Shown piece after piece: positions 38,370-47,709 of a stretch of DNA of 64,000 bases. The stretch covers positions 2,947,105 to 3,011,104 of the forward strand of contig NZ_ABIZ01000001.1 in assembly GCF_000172155.1 (NCBI RefSeq). Direction: 5' to 3'. Position 1 is the first letter of the stretch; the number at the start of each line of letters is the position of its first letter. This DNA comes from Verrucomicrobium spinosum DSM 4136 = JCM 18804 (GTDB taxonomy: Bacteria; Verrucomicrobiota; Verrucomicrobiia; Verrucomicrobiales; Verrucomicrobiaceae). The position numbers and the translations under genes were made by a program. The notes below the pieces were generated by a model. That model saw nothing but the letters and a program-made list of their open reading frames with translations, ran no database searches and was not told the origin of the DNA.

Positions 38370-39424
38370 AGGAGGGTGGCGGGTGGGTTTGAGGAAGGGG
38401 GCATGATGGACGGCGGCAGGAACCCGAATTTTTCCAACTGTAGCTTCACCAGAATGGCAATGATGGTCTGCAGGGAGTTTCCTTCAAGCCGGTTGTTCAC
38501 GTACACGAAAATGGCTTTCCGTGAGTGCTTGGGCGCAGGTTTCAGGTCGTACTCCACAGTGGGGCGGATCAGGGCCGCAGCGGCTTCCCGGGCTCCTTCG
38601 TGGGGCTCCTTCGTTGCCGTGTAGGGCGAAAACAGCTTTACTGCCTCCTCATAGCTTCGCCCCTGCTTGAGGAGGAACCTGGCGGCGACGAAATCGGCGC
38701 AGTCCATGGCACCGGGCATCGCCATCTGCTCGGAAGCATCTGGCATGCGGGCCCATTGATTGATGACATGGCCCACCCCATGTGACTTGAGCATGGCAAA
38801 GTAGTCTGGGTGGAGGAAATTACGATTGCGGATTTCGACCGCGTAGCGCCACCCTTTGGGCAGGGCTCCCAGAAACTGGTCCAGTGCCTCCATGAAGTCC
38901 CGTCCGCGCTCAAAGTCCCGGGCATGAAAGTGGCTGAACTCAAAGATCAGAACTCCCACCTTGGACTTGAACGATGCAAAGGGCGTGAGGAAAGCCCGGG
39001 TGAAGAGGTCCGCATTGAGGAAATGCTCGTTGCGTTTCCCGGCCTTGTCACCATGCCGGGGCAGATTCGGAAAAGTGCGGGCGGTGATGTCATCGGTGAC
39101 CTTGAAAGTGAACCGGTAATGATCGGGTGTCTGCTCCATCAGACCTGCGACATACTTGGGTGAGGGGAAGCGATAATAACCTGCGTCCACACAGACGGAG
39201 GAAAACGTCTCGGCGTGCTCGTAGAGACAGTCCCGTTCGAAGCGCGCCTGGGAGAACTTGCCCCTGGTCAGGTAGCGGTCTGGCGAGTAGATGCTGCCCA
39301 GCCAGCCTTCATACTTCCAGGAGGATGTGCCGATGAACACCTCCCGCTCCGCCAGCCAGCGCAACTGAGCCGCCAGCAGGGAGCGGTCGATGAAGGGAGC
39401 GCTGCTGGCTGCGGAGGGGTTCAT
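38366..39424 (-). CDS. DUF72 family protein (YecE-like)
   Basis: A 352-residue TIM-barrel-like DUF72 protein. Recognisable segments: FIGTSSWKYEGWLGSIYS near the N-terminus, TFSSVCVDAGYYRFPS, YRFTFKVTDDITARTFP, the EIRNRNFLHPDYF stretch, and the final KAIFVYVNNRLEGNSLQTI motif. Function of the family is unknown; some members occur near Fe-S or DNA repair genes. It lies 6 bp downstream of metX and overlaps DUF3820, so all three probably share one transcript. No catalytic role can be stated. Confidence 0.9.
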   Translation of the reverse strand: MNPSAASSAPFIDRSLLAAQLRWLAEREVFIGTSSWKYEGWLGSIYSPDRYLTRGKFSQARFERDCLYEHAETFSSVCVDAGYYRFPSPKYVAGLMEQTPDHYRFTFKVTDDITARTFPNLPRHGDKAGKRNEHFLNADLFTRAFLTPFASFKSKVGVLIFEFSHFHARDFERGRDFMEALDQFLGALPKGWRYAVEIRNRNFLHPDYFAMLKSHGVGHVINQWARMPDASEQMAMPGAMDCADFVAARFLLKQGRSYEEAVKLFSPYTATKEPHEGAREAAAALIRPTVEYDLKPAPKHSRKAIFVYVNNRLEGNSLQTIIAILVKLQLEKFGFLPPSIMPPSSNPPATLL

Positions 39425-39430
39425 GACGGC

Positions 39431-40645
39431 TCAGATGCCGGGACTGGCGGCATCGTGATCCCAAGCGTCATTGAGCTGCACACCCCGTCGCAGCGTGTAG
39501 CTGAGGTGAGGGGTGTAGAGCTCTGGCTCCAGGAGAAATGAGTCGTGTCCCTTGTCCGAGTGCACGGTGATGTGCATGGAGGACACGTCCGCCTGTTCCA
39601 GCCAGCGCACCAGTTCGGCCTGTTCTTCCGGGTAGAAGCAGAAGTCGGAGTCGATGCTGAACACCAGCCAGTGGTGACCAGCCCTGCGGCTGATGGCAAA
39701 GAGGGCCCCATGGTCCTCGACACCCGCGTCTTTGAGCGGGTCGAAGCGAAGCCACATGTCACAGATGCGCAGGTAGGTGTTCGCGTCGAAGCGTTTCACG
39801 AACTTCTTGCCCTGGTGGAGCATGTAGCTCTCCACGTTGTGTCCCACGCGGTACCAGGAAAGCTGGTCATCCCGCTGAATGACGTCGCCCCGGGCGCGGC
39901 GTTCGATTGCATCCAGGTGGACAAAGGTCTTGTGGCTGATCATCCGCGCCAGGGCCAGCCCATAAGCGGGCGGGTCGCTGTCGTAGTAGTTGCCCCCTTT
40001 AAAGTGCGGATCGTTCTCGATCGCCATTACTTGCTCGAAGACACCCAGACGAGAAAGTACCGTGGTGCGCTGACCGCTGGCTATCGAGACGACAAGCCTG
40101 ACGCGCTCTGGGAATAGCGTGGCAAAGTTCAGCGTGAGCAGGCCCCCCACGGAGGCGCCCATCACTGCATGCAGCTTTTCGATTCCGAAGTGGTCCAGCA
40201 GGAGGGCCTGGGAGCGGACGACATCTGCGGTGCTGACCTGCGGAAACTCGGGGCCATAGGGGCGTCCCGTCTTTGGATTTAAAGAGGCTGGGCCAGAGCT
40301 TCCGTAACAACCGCCCAGATAGTTGGCGCAGATGACGAAGAACTTCTGGGTATCCAGCGCCTTGCCCGGGCCGATGAAGAGGCTCCACCAGCCCTGCTGG
40401 CAGTCCTCCGTCCAGCGGTCGTCCGTGTGCGGCACATGGCGACAGACGCCTGCGGCATGCTGGCTGCCTGAGAGCGCGTGGAAGAGCAGGATGGCATTGC
40501 TCTTGTCCTCATTAAGCTTGCCGTGGGTCTCGTAGGCGAGGGTCAGATCATCCATGACCATGCCCGAAGTGAAGCGAAAAGGCTTCTCAGGCGTGGCAAA
40601 ACGCAGAAACTGCGTCTGACTTTCAGGGATGGTCTTGTTGGACAT
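39431..40645 (-). CDS. metX: Homoserine O-acetyltransferase (MetX family)
   Basis: Activates homoserine by acylation in methionine synthesis. The 404-residue alpha/beta-hydrolase has the oxyanion/nucleophile elbow VMGASVGGLL with the catalytic Ser, the Asp in FSIDSDFCFYP, and the His in SDKGHDSFL, forming the triad. The N-terminal ILLFHALSGSQHAAG segment is typical of MetX. Start MSNKTIPES at 40645 is preferred over a longer frame that lacks support. MetX proteins may use acetyl- or succinyl-CoA; acetyl is the default guess. First gene of a run with DUF72 and DUF3820. Confidence 0.93.
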   Translation of the reverse strand: MSNKTIPESQTQFLRFATPEKPFRFTSGMVMDDLTLAYETHGKLNEDKSNAILLFHALSGSQHAAGVCRHVPHTDDRWTEDCQQGWWSLFIGPGKALDTQKFFVICANYLGGCYGSSGPASLNPKTGRPYGPEFPQVSTADVVRSQALLLDHFGIEKLHAVMGASVGGLLTLNFATLFPERVRLVVSIASGQRTTVLSRLGVFEQVMAIENDPHFKGGNYYDSDPPAYGLALARMISHKTFVHLDAIERRARGDVIQRDDQLSWYRVGHNVESYMLHQGKKFVKRFDANTYLRICDMWLRFDPLKDAGVEDHGALFAISRRAGHHWLVFSIDSDFCFYPEEQAELVRWLEQADVSSMHITVHSDKGHDSFLLEPELYTPHLSYTLRRGVQLNDAWDHDAASPGI

Positions 40646-40716
40646 GGGAGGGTAACCATGACGGGAACCGCGTTTTAGTAAACCGGCAATTTCCAATAAA
40701 CCGGAAATTCATGGCG

Positions 40717-42186
40717 CTATAGGCTCCTGTCGCTCTTTAGGGTAACCTCAAAGGTGGAGCCTTGTCCAGGGGTGCTCTGGACGCTGATTTCACCGCCGTG
40801 GTTGTCCACAATGGCTTTGGCAATTGCCAGCCCCAGTCCGGTGTGACCGGCGGCACTGGTACGGGCCTTGTCCGCACGGTAGAAGCGCTCGAAGATGTGG
40901 GGAACATGTTCATCCGGGATGCCGGGCCCGTCGTCGCGGATGACAAAGAAGGATTCGCCGTTGGGCCGGGTGCCACTGGCAAGCTGGACAGTCCCCTGAG
41001 GGCCCTGATGGTGTTGCAGAGCGTTGTTGACCAGGTTGGTGGCCAGTACGGAGAGTGCTCCGGGATCGCCCACACAGGGGGCGGGGTGGAGATCCGCAGC
41101 CAAGGCAATGCCGCGCTCCGCCGCCAGTGGCGCGAGGTGGATGCGGGAGTCCTCCAAAATAGCGGCCAGATCGCAGGTGCTGGTGTGACCATTGAGCCCC
41201 TGCGTGGTTTCCTGACGCGCCAGCAGCAGGAGCGCCTCCACGAGATGTCGCATCCGCTGGGCGGTCATGTTGCAAGTTTGCAGAGCCTCACGGTACTCCT
41301 CTGGACTGCGGTCTCGTTTCAGAACGCGCTGCGTTTCCGAGAGCAGAATGGTGATGGGGGTCCTGAGTTCGTGGGAGGCGTCGGCGGTAAACTGCCGCTG
41401 CCGCTCGAAGGCGTCATTGAGCCGGTCAAAAGTATTGTTGAGCACCTTGCTGAGCTGGCCCAGCTCACTGTCCGTGTCAGTAATGTCGATCCGATCCTTG
41501 AGATTGCCTTCGGCGATGCGAGTAGCCGTGCGGGAGATGGTCTGAATGGGACGGATGGCACGACCGGAGAGCCACCACCCGCCTCCCAGCCCCAGAACCC
41601 ACAGCCCCAGGCAGGTGGCGGCCTGCGTCCAGGCGAAGCGGGAGGCCGCATCCAAGTCCGGAGAAATGTCCCGCCCTACGACAATTCGGAAGCCACTTGG
41701 ACTGCTCCGGCGCACTTCCCTTCGTCGCTCAATAGTGCGCGTGTCCTCCAGGTGATCCGACTTGGCGGGAGGGAGGAAGGTGATGTCGTCCGGGGCATTG
41801 GGAGAAGTAAGCAGCACCTCGTTCTGCGCATTGCGGATGCTGAAGTAGGCATAACCCGGCTCGCGCCCCTGGAAGAGGGCGGCGACATCCGCCGAAGGGG
41901 TGACAGGCTTCTCCCGAAGGTACTCCAGGAGCTGGCCCAGAGAGATCATGGGCCGGTCTCCGTCTTTGTTCTTGGCGTTGTCCGGATAGAGGGACACGCG
42001 GACGGACTCCATGAGAGAGCGAAAGAGGCGTCGCTCCAGTTGCGACACGTCCTTGTCGATTCTTTGCAGCTGGTTGTCGAGGGCGATGCGGTAACCGGGC
42101 GCACAGAAGCCAGCCACGACCAGGAGCAGCAGGAGACCGTGCCAGACCTGGAGCCGCCAGCGGATGGACTGGAAGGGGGAGGTCAT
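40717..42186 (-). CDS. Sensor histidine kinase (HAMP/HisKA type)
   Basis: A 489-residue membrane kinase. TM1 at about 15-32, a periplasmic sensor region to about 185, TM2 at about 189-208, HAMP at 208-260, and HisKA with the phosphorylated His at 272 in TADASHELRTP. The ATP-binding domain shows the N-box (NLVNNALQH), G1 (DDGPGIP) and G2 (HTGLGLAI). It is the distal gene of a six-gene cluster with an efflux pump; its start overlaps the response regulator stop by 4 bp. It probably senses a compound or envelope stress that the pump relieves. Confidence 0.93.
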   Translation of the reverse strand: MTSPFQSIRWRLQVWHGLLLLLVVAGFCAPGYRIALDNQLQRIDKDVSQLERRLFRSLMESVRVSLYPDNAKNKDGDRPMISLGQLLEYLREKPVTPSADVAALFQGREPGYAYFSIRNAQNEVLLTSPNAPDDITFLPPAKSDHLEDTRTIERRREVRRSSPSGFRIVVGRDISPDLDAASRFAWTQAATCLGLWVLGLGGGWWLSGRAIRPIQTISRTATRIAEGNLKDRIDITDTDSELGQLSKVLNNTFDRLNDAFERQRQFTADASHELRTPITILLSETQRVLKRDRSPEEYREALQTCNMTAQRMRHLVEALLLLARQETTQGLNGHTSTCDLAAILEDSRIHLAPLAAERGIALAADLHPAPCVGDPGALSVLATNLVNNALQHHQGPQGTVQLASGTRPNGESFFVIRDDGPGIPDEHVPHIFERFYRADKARTSAAGHTGLGLAIAKAIVDNHGGEISVQSTPGQGSTFEVTLKSDRSL

Positions 42187-42833
42187 TCGATGCTGTAGCC
42201 GTGTCCCCGGCGTGTGGTAATGAGTTCGGGGGCCAGTTTTTTCCGGAGGTTCGAGACGTGGACATCCAGGAGATTGGACAGCGTGCTGTCGTCCTCATCA
42301 AACAGGTGCTCATACAGGGTGGTGCGGCTCACCACCTCCCCTTGATGAAGGGCCAGATACTCGATCAGGGTGTACTCGCGGGCCGTCACCGGCACCTCCT
42401 CACCCTTCCAGAGCACTTTGCGTGCGGCAGTGTCGATGGAGAGGTCCCTGATGGTAAGGACGGGCTGGGGCTGGCCTGCGGCACGTCGAATCAGAGCGCG
42501 GATGCGTGCAAGCAATTCCTCGATGTCGAAAGGCTTGGTGAGGTAGTCATCTGCCCCTTGATTGAGACCTTTTACACGGTCCTGAACGGCGTCCCTGGCC
42601 GTTAGCATGAGCACGGGGGAGGTCTTGGTGGGGCGCAGCTTTTGAAGAAACTCCCAGCCGCTCAGCCCCGGCAGCATCACATCCAGCACGATGACGTCGT
42701 ACTCGTTTTCAAGGGCTCTCTGGAATCCTTCTGCGCCGTCGCCCGCTGCATCCACGGCATAGTTTTCCTCCCTCAAGGTGGCCACGAGGCTGCGCCGCAG
42801 GTCGGGATCATCTTCTACAACCAGGACTCGCAT
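42183..42833 (-). CDS. OmpR/PhoB-family response regulator
   Basis: A 216-residue regulator with a receiver domain (acidic pocket VVEDDPD at 6-11, phospho-acceptor Asp51 in VIVLDVMLPG, Lys in DDYLTKPF) and a winged helix-turn-helix DNA-binding domain (about 125-216, including LTAREYTLIEYLALHQGEVVSR). The start at 42833 gives MRVLVVEDDP; an upstream ATG would overlap the permease gene without need. It is paired with the kinase by a 4-bp overlap and likely controls the efflux operon it belongs to. Confidence 0.95.
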   Translation of the reverse strand: MRVLVVEDDPDLRRSLVATLREENYAVDAAGDGAEGFQRALENEYDVIVLDVMLPGLSGWEFLQKLRPTKTSPVLMLTARDAVQDRVKGLNQGADDYLTKPFDIEELLARIRALIRRAAGQPQPVLTIRDLSIDTAARKVLWKGEEVPVTAREYTLIEYLALHQGEVVSRTTLYEHLFDEDDSTLSNLLDVHVSNLRKKLAPELITTRRGHGYSIE

Positions 42834-42865
42834 GGAGAGTTCAGTAAAAAACATCAGTGACCCCA

Positions 42866-44080
42866 TCACTCGTGCCGGAGCGCTTCAATAGGGTCAAGTT
42901 TCGCAGCGCGACGTGCCGGGGTGAAACCAAAGAGCACGCCTACTGCCGCAGAGAAGATGAAAGCGATGACGTTGATCCGGGTGTCGAACTGGAAGGGCAC
43001 CTGGATCACTTGGGCGAGGAAGTAACAGAGGCCGAGGGCAATGCCGATTCCGACCACCCCACCCACGCAAGAAAGGGTGATGGCCTCGACGAGAAACTGT
43101 AAAAGCACCTCCCGAGCCCGTGCCCCGATGGCAAGCCGGATGCCGATCTCCCGCGTGCGTTCCGTCACGGAGACCAGCATGATGTTCATGATCCCGATGC
43201 CACCCACGAGCAGGCTGACGCCTGCTACCGCAGCCAACAGCATGGTCATCATCTTTGTGGAGGAACTCAAGGTCTCTGCAATCTGGCGGGTGTCGAACAC
43301 GGAGAAGTTGTCATCCTCGTTGGGGCTGAGGTTGCGCCGCTGGCGCATGAGCGAGGTGATCTCGCCAATCATGGCGTCGCTGTTCGTGTTGTCTTCCGCG
43401 GAGATGTTGATCTGGTTCACTGACCGGGCGGAGGTGCGACCGGTGAGCCGGCGCTGCAGGGTGGACAGGGGGACAACGATGGTGTCATCCTGGTCGCCCA
43501 TGCCGGACTGGCCCTTGGCTGTGAGCAGGCCGATGACTTCACAGGAGGACTTGCCGATGCGGATCTTGGCCCCTATGGGATTCTCGGAGCCGAAAAGCTG
43601 GCGGCGTACCGTTTCTCCAATGACGCACACGGCGGCACCCGAACGAAGGTCAAGATCGGTGAACAGCCTGCCTTCGCCAATGGTCCATTTGCCGATATGG
43701 AAGTAATCCGGAGTGCTGCCGGTGATCTGAGTAGTGCGGGCAGTCTGGAGGTAGATGGTGCTCAGAGAGGTCTGGGCCACGGGGGCTACCGCCGCCACAC
43801 CTGACACTTGTTCCATGACTGCCTGGGCATCCAGCATGGTGAACCGCGGCACCCCGGCGGAGGTGGAGCGGGGACCGAAGCCGGATCCCGGACGGAGAAC
43901 CAGCAGGTTGCTCCCGAGGCTGGAGATCTGGTTCTTCACCGCCTGCGTTGTGCCCTGGCCCAACGTGACCATCGTGATCACGGCCGCGACGCCGATAATG
44001 ACCCCAAGCACCGTGAGGAAGGCACGGGTGAGATTCCGGCGAATCTCCCGGAGGGCGATGAGGAGGGCGTTGAAGAACAC
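42866..44080 (-). CDS. MacB-type ABC transporter permease (FtsX domain)
   Basis: A 404-residue permease with four membrane spans: one near the N-terminus (AFLTVLGVIIGVAAVITMV) and three at the C-terminus (about 275-395). A large periplasmic MacB core domain lies between them. The helix-capping segment GGIGIMNIMLVSVTERTREIGIRLAIGA is the classic MacB/LolC-type signature. With the separate ATPase upstream it forms a MacB-like tripartite efflux pump that cooperates with the HlyD-type adaptor and the TolC-like channel in this cluster. A short 98-bp gap containing a repeat separates it from the ATPase gene. Confidence 0.93.
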   Translation of the reverse strand: MFFNALLIALREIRRNLTRAFLTVLGVIIGVAAVITMVTLGQGTTQAVKNQISSLGSNLLVLRPGSGFGPRSTSAGVPRFTMLDAQAVMEQVSGVAAVAPVAQTSLSTIYLQTARTTQITGSTPDYFHIGKWTIGEGRLFTDLDLRSGAAVCVIGETVRRQLFGSENPIGAKIRIGKSSCEVIGLLTAKGQSGMGDQDDTIVVPLSTLQRRLTGRTSARSVNQINISAEDNTNSDAMIGEITSLMRQRRNLSPNEDDNFSVFDTRQIAETLSSSTKMMTMLLAAVAGVSLLVGGIGIMNIMLVSVTERTREIGIRLAIGARAREVLLQFLVEAITLSCVGGVVGIGIALGLCYFLAQVIQVPFQFDTRINVIAFIFSAAVGVLFGFTPARRAAKLDPIEALRHE

Positions 44081-44089
44081 GGGATCGAA

Positions 44090-44187
44090 AAATTATGAAT
44101 TATAAATTATGAATTATGAATGAAGGGGTGAGGGCGGGGCCAGGGCAGGAAGTTAATTCCTAATTCCTCATTCATAATTCAAAATTT
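44090..44187. repeat. Intra-operon inverted repeat of AATTATGAATT-type words
   Basis: The left arm at 44090-44126 is built from near-tandem AATTATGAATTATAAATTAT words. The right arm at 44153-44187 (CTCATTCATAATTCAAAATT) is its imperfect complement. The element fills the gap between ATPase and permease genes and overlaps the last codons of the ATPase gene, supplying its final LTNKF residues. Confidence 0.65.
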
Positions 44188-44892
44188 GTTAGTAAGGTCT
44201 GACTCGATGGTGCCGTCTTTGACCCGCACGGTGCGTTTTGCGTAGGAAGCGACTTCGTCTTCATGGGTGACCATGAGGACGGTGATGCCGCGCTCCTCAT
44301 TGAGGCGGGTGAGAAGTTCCATGATGTCATGGGTGGTGCTGGAGTCGAGGTTGCCGGTGGGTTCGTCGGCGAAAAGGGTGCTGGGACTGGTGACGATGGC
44401 GCGGGCAATGGCCACGCGCTGCTGCTGACCGCCGGAAAGCTCCGCCGGGGTGTTGCGCATCTTGGTGGGGAGCCCGACTGAGGCGAGTGCATCGCGGGCG
44501 AGGGCGTGGCGCTCATTCCTGGGGATGCCACGATAGAGAAGAGGGAGTTCCACATTCTCCAGGGCGCTGGTGCGGGCCAGAAGGTTGAAGCCCTGGAAGA
44601 TGAAGCCCAGAGCATGTCGGCGCAGCAGGGAGCGCTGGTCTGCGCCGAGCGTTTCCACCGGGATGCCCTGGTAGAGGTAGCTGCCTGTGGTCGGGGTGTC
44701 CAGACAGCCCAGGAGGTTCATGAGCGTCGATTTCCCGGAACCACTGGGGCCCATGACGGCGACGAACTCGCCTTTATGAATGGTGAGGTTGATCCCCCGC
44801 AGAGCCTGAAAGGCGGCGTCGCCCTTGCCATAGGTCTTGGTCAGGCGGCGCAACTCGATCAGCGGCGGGGGCGTGGAGGGGGCGACACTCAT
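44179..44892 (-). CDS. ABC transporter ATP-binding protein (MacB/LolD type)
   Basis: A 237-residue ATPase with Walker A (GPSGSGKST), Q-loop (FIFQGFNLL), the ABC signature LSGGQQQRVAIARA, Walker B (TLFADEPTGNLD) and the H-loop His in MVTHEDE. It energises the FtsX-type permease encoded next. Its start overlaps the adaptor gene stop by 4 bp. Codons at the very 3' end come from the adjacent repeat. Intact and full length for this family. Confidence 0.95.
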   Translation of the reverse strand: MSVAPSTPPPLIELRRLTKTYGKGDAAFQALRGINLTIHKGEFVAVMGPSGSGKSTLMNLLGCLDTPTTGSYLYQGIPVETLGADQRSLLRRHALGFIFQGFNLLARTSALENVELPLLYRGIPRNERHALARDALASVGLPTKMRNTPAELSGGQQQRVAIARAIVTSPSTLFADEPTGNLDSSTTHDIMELLTRLNEERGITVLMVTHEDEVASYAKRTVRVKDGTIESDLTNKF

Positions 44893-46232
44893 GACGCTGA
44901 GGGAACGTTGGCGCGGATGATCACCGGAAGTCCTTCTTTGAGCCCTTCCCCCGACACCTCGGTATTGCGACCGTCCGTGAGACCCAGTTTGACTTCCAAG
45001 GCCACCGGTTGGCCGTCTTTGAGAGTCCAGATGCGTGCGGTGCCGTCATTTCGCTGCTGGGACTTTTTCTCTTTACCGCCTCCTTCGTCGCCGGGGCGGG
45101 GGCGGTTGCTGCTGAACCGGCGTGGCCCCGGCATCAGGTTTTGCACAAAGGACTTCTTCTCCTGCGGAGGGCCGCCTGCTTGGGAGGCGGCGGCGGCGGG
45201 GTCGAACCGAAGCGCGGCGGTGGGTACGAGGAAGGTGTTCGTGCTCTCAGCCACATGAATGTCGGCGGTGGCGGTCATGCCAGGACGCAGGCTGAGGTCT
45301 TTGTTGGAAACTTCCAGCTCCGTTTGGTAAGTTACGACGTTGTCCGTGATCACCGAGCCGAATGAGACACGGCGCACATTGGCGCTGAAGGACCGTTCTG
45401 GCCAGGCGTCCACGGTGAAGGTGGCCTTTTGACCGGCTTCCACCCGACCGATGTCGGCCTCAGCTACGGCCACGTTGAGCTCCATGAGTTCGAGGTTCTC
45501 CGCCAGCACGAACAACTCGGGGGCGGTGAAGCTGGCTGCCACGGTCTGACCGGGCTCAAGGCTGCGAGTCAGCACAATGCCGTCGATGGGAGACTTGATG
45601 ACGGCCTTTTCCAGGTCGCGCTCGTTGATTTTCACCTGGGCTTCCGCTTCCTTCACGGAAGCCTCTGCAGTAAGCAAGTCTGCCTTGGCCCGGTCCATCG
45701 TGGCAGTTGCTGTATCCAGATCAGCCTGCGCCGGCATCTTACCGTTGCTGATGCGATGCAGGTCCCGAAGTCGGTTCAGGCTTGCTTCAGCCTCCTTCAC
45801 GGTGGCCTGTACCTGCGCGACTTTTGCATTGGCGGAAGCCACGGAAGCGCGGCTGCTCTCTGTCTGTTGTTGCAACTTGCTCGTATCGAGCTTCGCCAGC
45901 GGTTGCCCCTTTTTCACGCGGTCATTGATATCCACGTACACTTCCAAGGTGGTGCCGGAGAGTTCACTGCCAATGGTGACTTCATTGGTGGGCTCGAGAT
46001 TGCCTGTAGCGGTAACGGTAAGCCGGATCTCGCCTTTGCGCACCTCCTCAGTGGTGTAGGGGGAGATTTGGTTCTGGGCCTGCTGCTGGAGTCGCCACCA
46101 GTACCAAGTTCCGGCAGCAGCCCCGATCAATAGCACGATGAGAACGAGGCGGAACACGAAGGATTTGCGTGATCCTTTGGCGTGGATGATATCTGCCAGA
46201 TCCTGGGGTGGAGCGACGGCGGTGGCTTTCAT
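44889..46232 (-). CDS. MacA-like periplasmic adaptor (HlyD/RND-MFP family)
   Basis: A 447-residue adaptor with one N-terminal membrane span (LVLIVLLIGAAAGTWYWW, about 27-45), a lipoyl/barrel-sandwich part starting at VTATGNLEPTNEVTIGSELSG, a long alpha-helical hairpin (about 105-200), and beta-barrel and membrane-proximal domains. An extra low-complexity insert with Gly/Arg/Lys (about 345-375, SSNRPRPGDEGGGKEKKSQQ) interrupts the C-terminal part. MKATAV at 46232 is preferred as start; the longer frame runs into the previous gene. It should bridge the inner-membrane ABC pump and the outer-membrane channel. Confidence 0.92.
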   Translation of the reverse strand: MKATAVAPPQDLADIIHAKGSRKSFVFRLVLIVLLIGAAAGTWYWWRLQQQAQNQISPYTTEEVRKGEIRLTVTATGNLEPTNEVTIGSELSGTTLEVYVDINDRVKKGQPLAKLDTSKLQQQTESSRASVASANAKVAQVQATVKEAEASLNRLRDLHRISNGKMPAQADLDTATATMDRAKADLLTAEASVKEAEAQVKINERDLEKAVIKSPIDGIVLTRSLEPGQTVAASFTAPELFVLAENLELMELNVAVAEADIGRVEAGQKATFTVDAWPERSFSANVRRVSFGSVITDNVVTYQTELEVSNKDLSLRPGMTATADIHVAESTNTFLVPTAALRFDPAAAASQAGGPPQEKKSFVQNLMPGPRRFSSNRPRPGDEGGGKEKKSQQRNDGTARIWTLKDGQPVALEVKLGLTDGRNTEVSGEGLKEGLPVIIRANVPSAS

Positions 46233-46287
46233 GGGTGAACAGGGGGGAGGCTTTTTTTGGAAAGGGGGGGAGCGAGGAAAATGGATG

Positions 46288-47709
46288 CTAGGAGGACCAT
46301 CCTCCACCTAGGGCCTTGTAGAGCTGGATGTGGGCGCTGGCCTGATTGGCGCGGGTGGTAACTTCCTGGTCTTCCAGACTCAGCAAGGTACGCTGCGCCT
46401 CCAGCACCACGAGCAGATCCACCAGACCGGCTTCATACTGTTGAGTGGACAGCTCTTCTGCCTGACGTGCGGCCTTAAGGGCCTGCTCCAGGATGACCAA
46501 CCGTTCTGCGGTGCGCTGGATGCCGATCAAGGCGTTCTCCACTTCAGACAGAGAGGTGAGCACGGTCGCTTCCCAGCCGATCAGGGCTTGGGACTCCAGC
46601 TCGCTTTGAATGTTGATATCCTGGCGGATACGGCCAGCATCAAAGATCGGGGCTGCCAGTGAGCCTGCGATGCTGGCCGCGACATTCTCCGGGGAGAAGA
46701 TGCGGCCCGCCTTCAGAGCGTCCACCCCGATGGAGCCAGAGAGGCTGAGGTCCGGGTAGCGCTCCGCCACGGCGGACTTCGTGCGGGCCACCGCGGCATC
46801 CACCCGGCGTTCCGCCGCGCGGATGTCGGGACGCTGGCGAAGGGTATCTGCGGGGATGCCGATGGCGATGCGAGCCGGAGGAGACGGCATCTTGTCGGAT
46901 CGGGCGAGCAGCTTATCCAGCGCACCTGGCGGCAGGCTGGCGAGCAAAGACAGCTGATTCTGCGTCTGGCTGATGGTCTGCTTGAGAGAAGGCACTTGGG
47001 CCCGTGCCTGCTCCAGGGTGGAAATGGCCTGCTGGGTGTCCACCGATCCGGTGATTTTGGCCTCTTCCTTCCACCTGGCAATCTGAGTGGTCTCGGTACG
47101 TGAGGCAAGAGTCCGCTCCACCACCGCCAGTTGGGCCTCCGCCTGGCGCAGGGAGACGTAGGTGTCCGCCACCTCGGCTGCGAGAGACACTTGGGCGGCA
47201 TAGAGGTTCTCGCCAGCCTCCCTAAGATCTTCAGTGGCGGCTTTGATGTTCTGGCGCTGCTTGCCAAAAAGGTCAACCTCCCAGGTCATGTCGATGCTGG
47301 CACCGTAGTTTTCGCTGGAACTCACACCGGTGTTCCGGTTGTCGGTGCGCTCACCGCGCGCGCTGAATCCAGCGTCCACCGTGGGGAAAAGCCCCGCAGC
47401 CTGAACTCCGCGGCGGGCACGGGATTCCCGTACTTTTGAAACGGCGGTGCGGATGTCGGTGCTGTTCTGCAGCGCAGTTGAGACGAGTTGGTTCAGTACC
47501 GGATCATGGAATCGCTCCCACCATTTCGGGAGAGCAGCCGTGTTCAGCGGGCGTTGCGGGAACCCGGATCGAGCGGCACCTTTCCACTTGCCCGGCACCT
47601 TGAGTTCCGACTGGGCGCGATCTGGATTGGATCCAACACAGCCAACCAGCCCACCGGCGAAGGCGAGCAACAGCAATGGGGCGACGGCCTGAGGAGGCAG
47701 ACAATTCAT
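46288..47709 (-). CDS. TolC-like outer membrane efflux lipoprotein (NodT family)
   Basis: A 473-residue outer-membrane factor with a lipoprotein signal (LVGC lipobox, Cys24). Two repeated outer-membrane-efflux domains follow, each with long helices, for example LAAEVADTYVSLRQAEAQLAVVERTL and the later EVENALIGIQRTAERLVILEQALKAA. The LRQRPDIRAAERRVDAAVA segment is typical of NodT-type channels. It is the first gene of the six-gene cluster: channel, adaptor, ATPase, permease, response regulator, kinase. It exports the substrate of the MacAB-like pump across the outer membrane. Confidence 0.93.
   Translation of the reverse strand: MNCLPPQAVAPLLLLAFAGGLVGCVGSNPDRAQSELKVPGKWKGAARSGFPQRPLNTAALPKWWERFHDPVLNQLVSTALQNSTDIRTAVSKVRESRARRGVQAAGLFPTVDAGFSARGERTDNRNTGVSSSENYGASIDMTWEVDLFGKQRQNIKAATEDLREAGENLYAAQVSLAAEVADTYVSLRQAEAQLAVVERTLASRTETTQIARWKEEAKITGSVDTQQAISTLEQARAQVPSLKQTISQTQNQLSLLASLPPGALDKLLARSDKMPSPPARIAIGIPADTLRQRPDIRAAERRVDAAVARTKSAVAERYPDLSLSGSIGVDALKAGRIFSPENVAASIAGSLAAPIFDAGRIRQDINIQSELESQALIGWEATVLTSLSEVENALIGIQRTAERLVILEQALKAARQAEELSTQQYEAGLVDLLVVLEAQRTLLSLEDQEVTTRANQASAHIQLYKALGGGWSS

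Noticed and set aside
40892-40912. GAACATGTTC palindrome resembling a LexA site
   Set aside because: It lies inside the kinase coding region, far from any start, with the half-sites in the wrong order for the verrucomicrobial motif.
40762-42198. Open frame of 478 codons opposite the histidine kinase
   Set aside because: The kinase shows all expected motifs; the opposite frame shows none.
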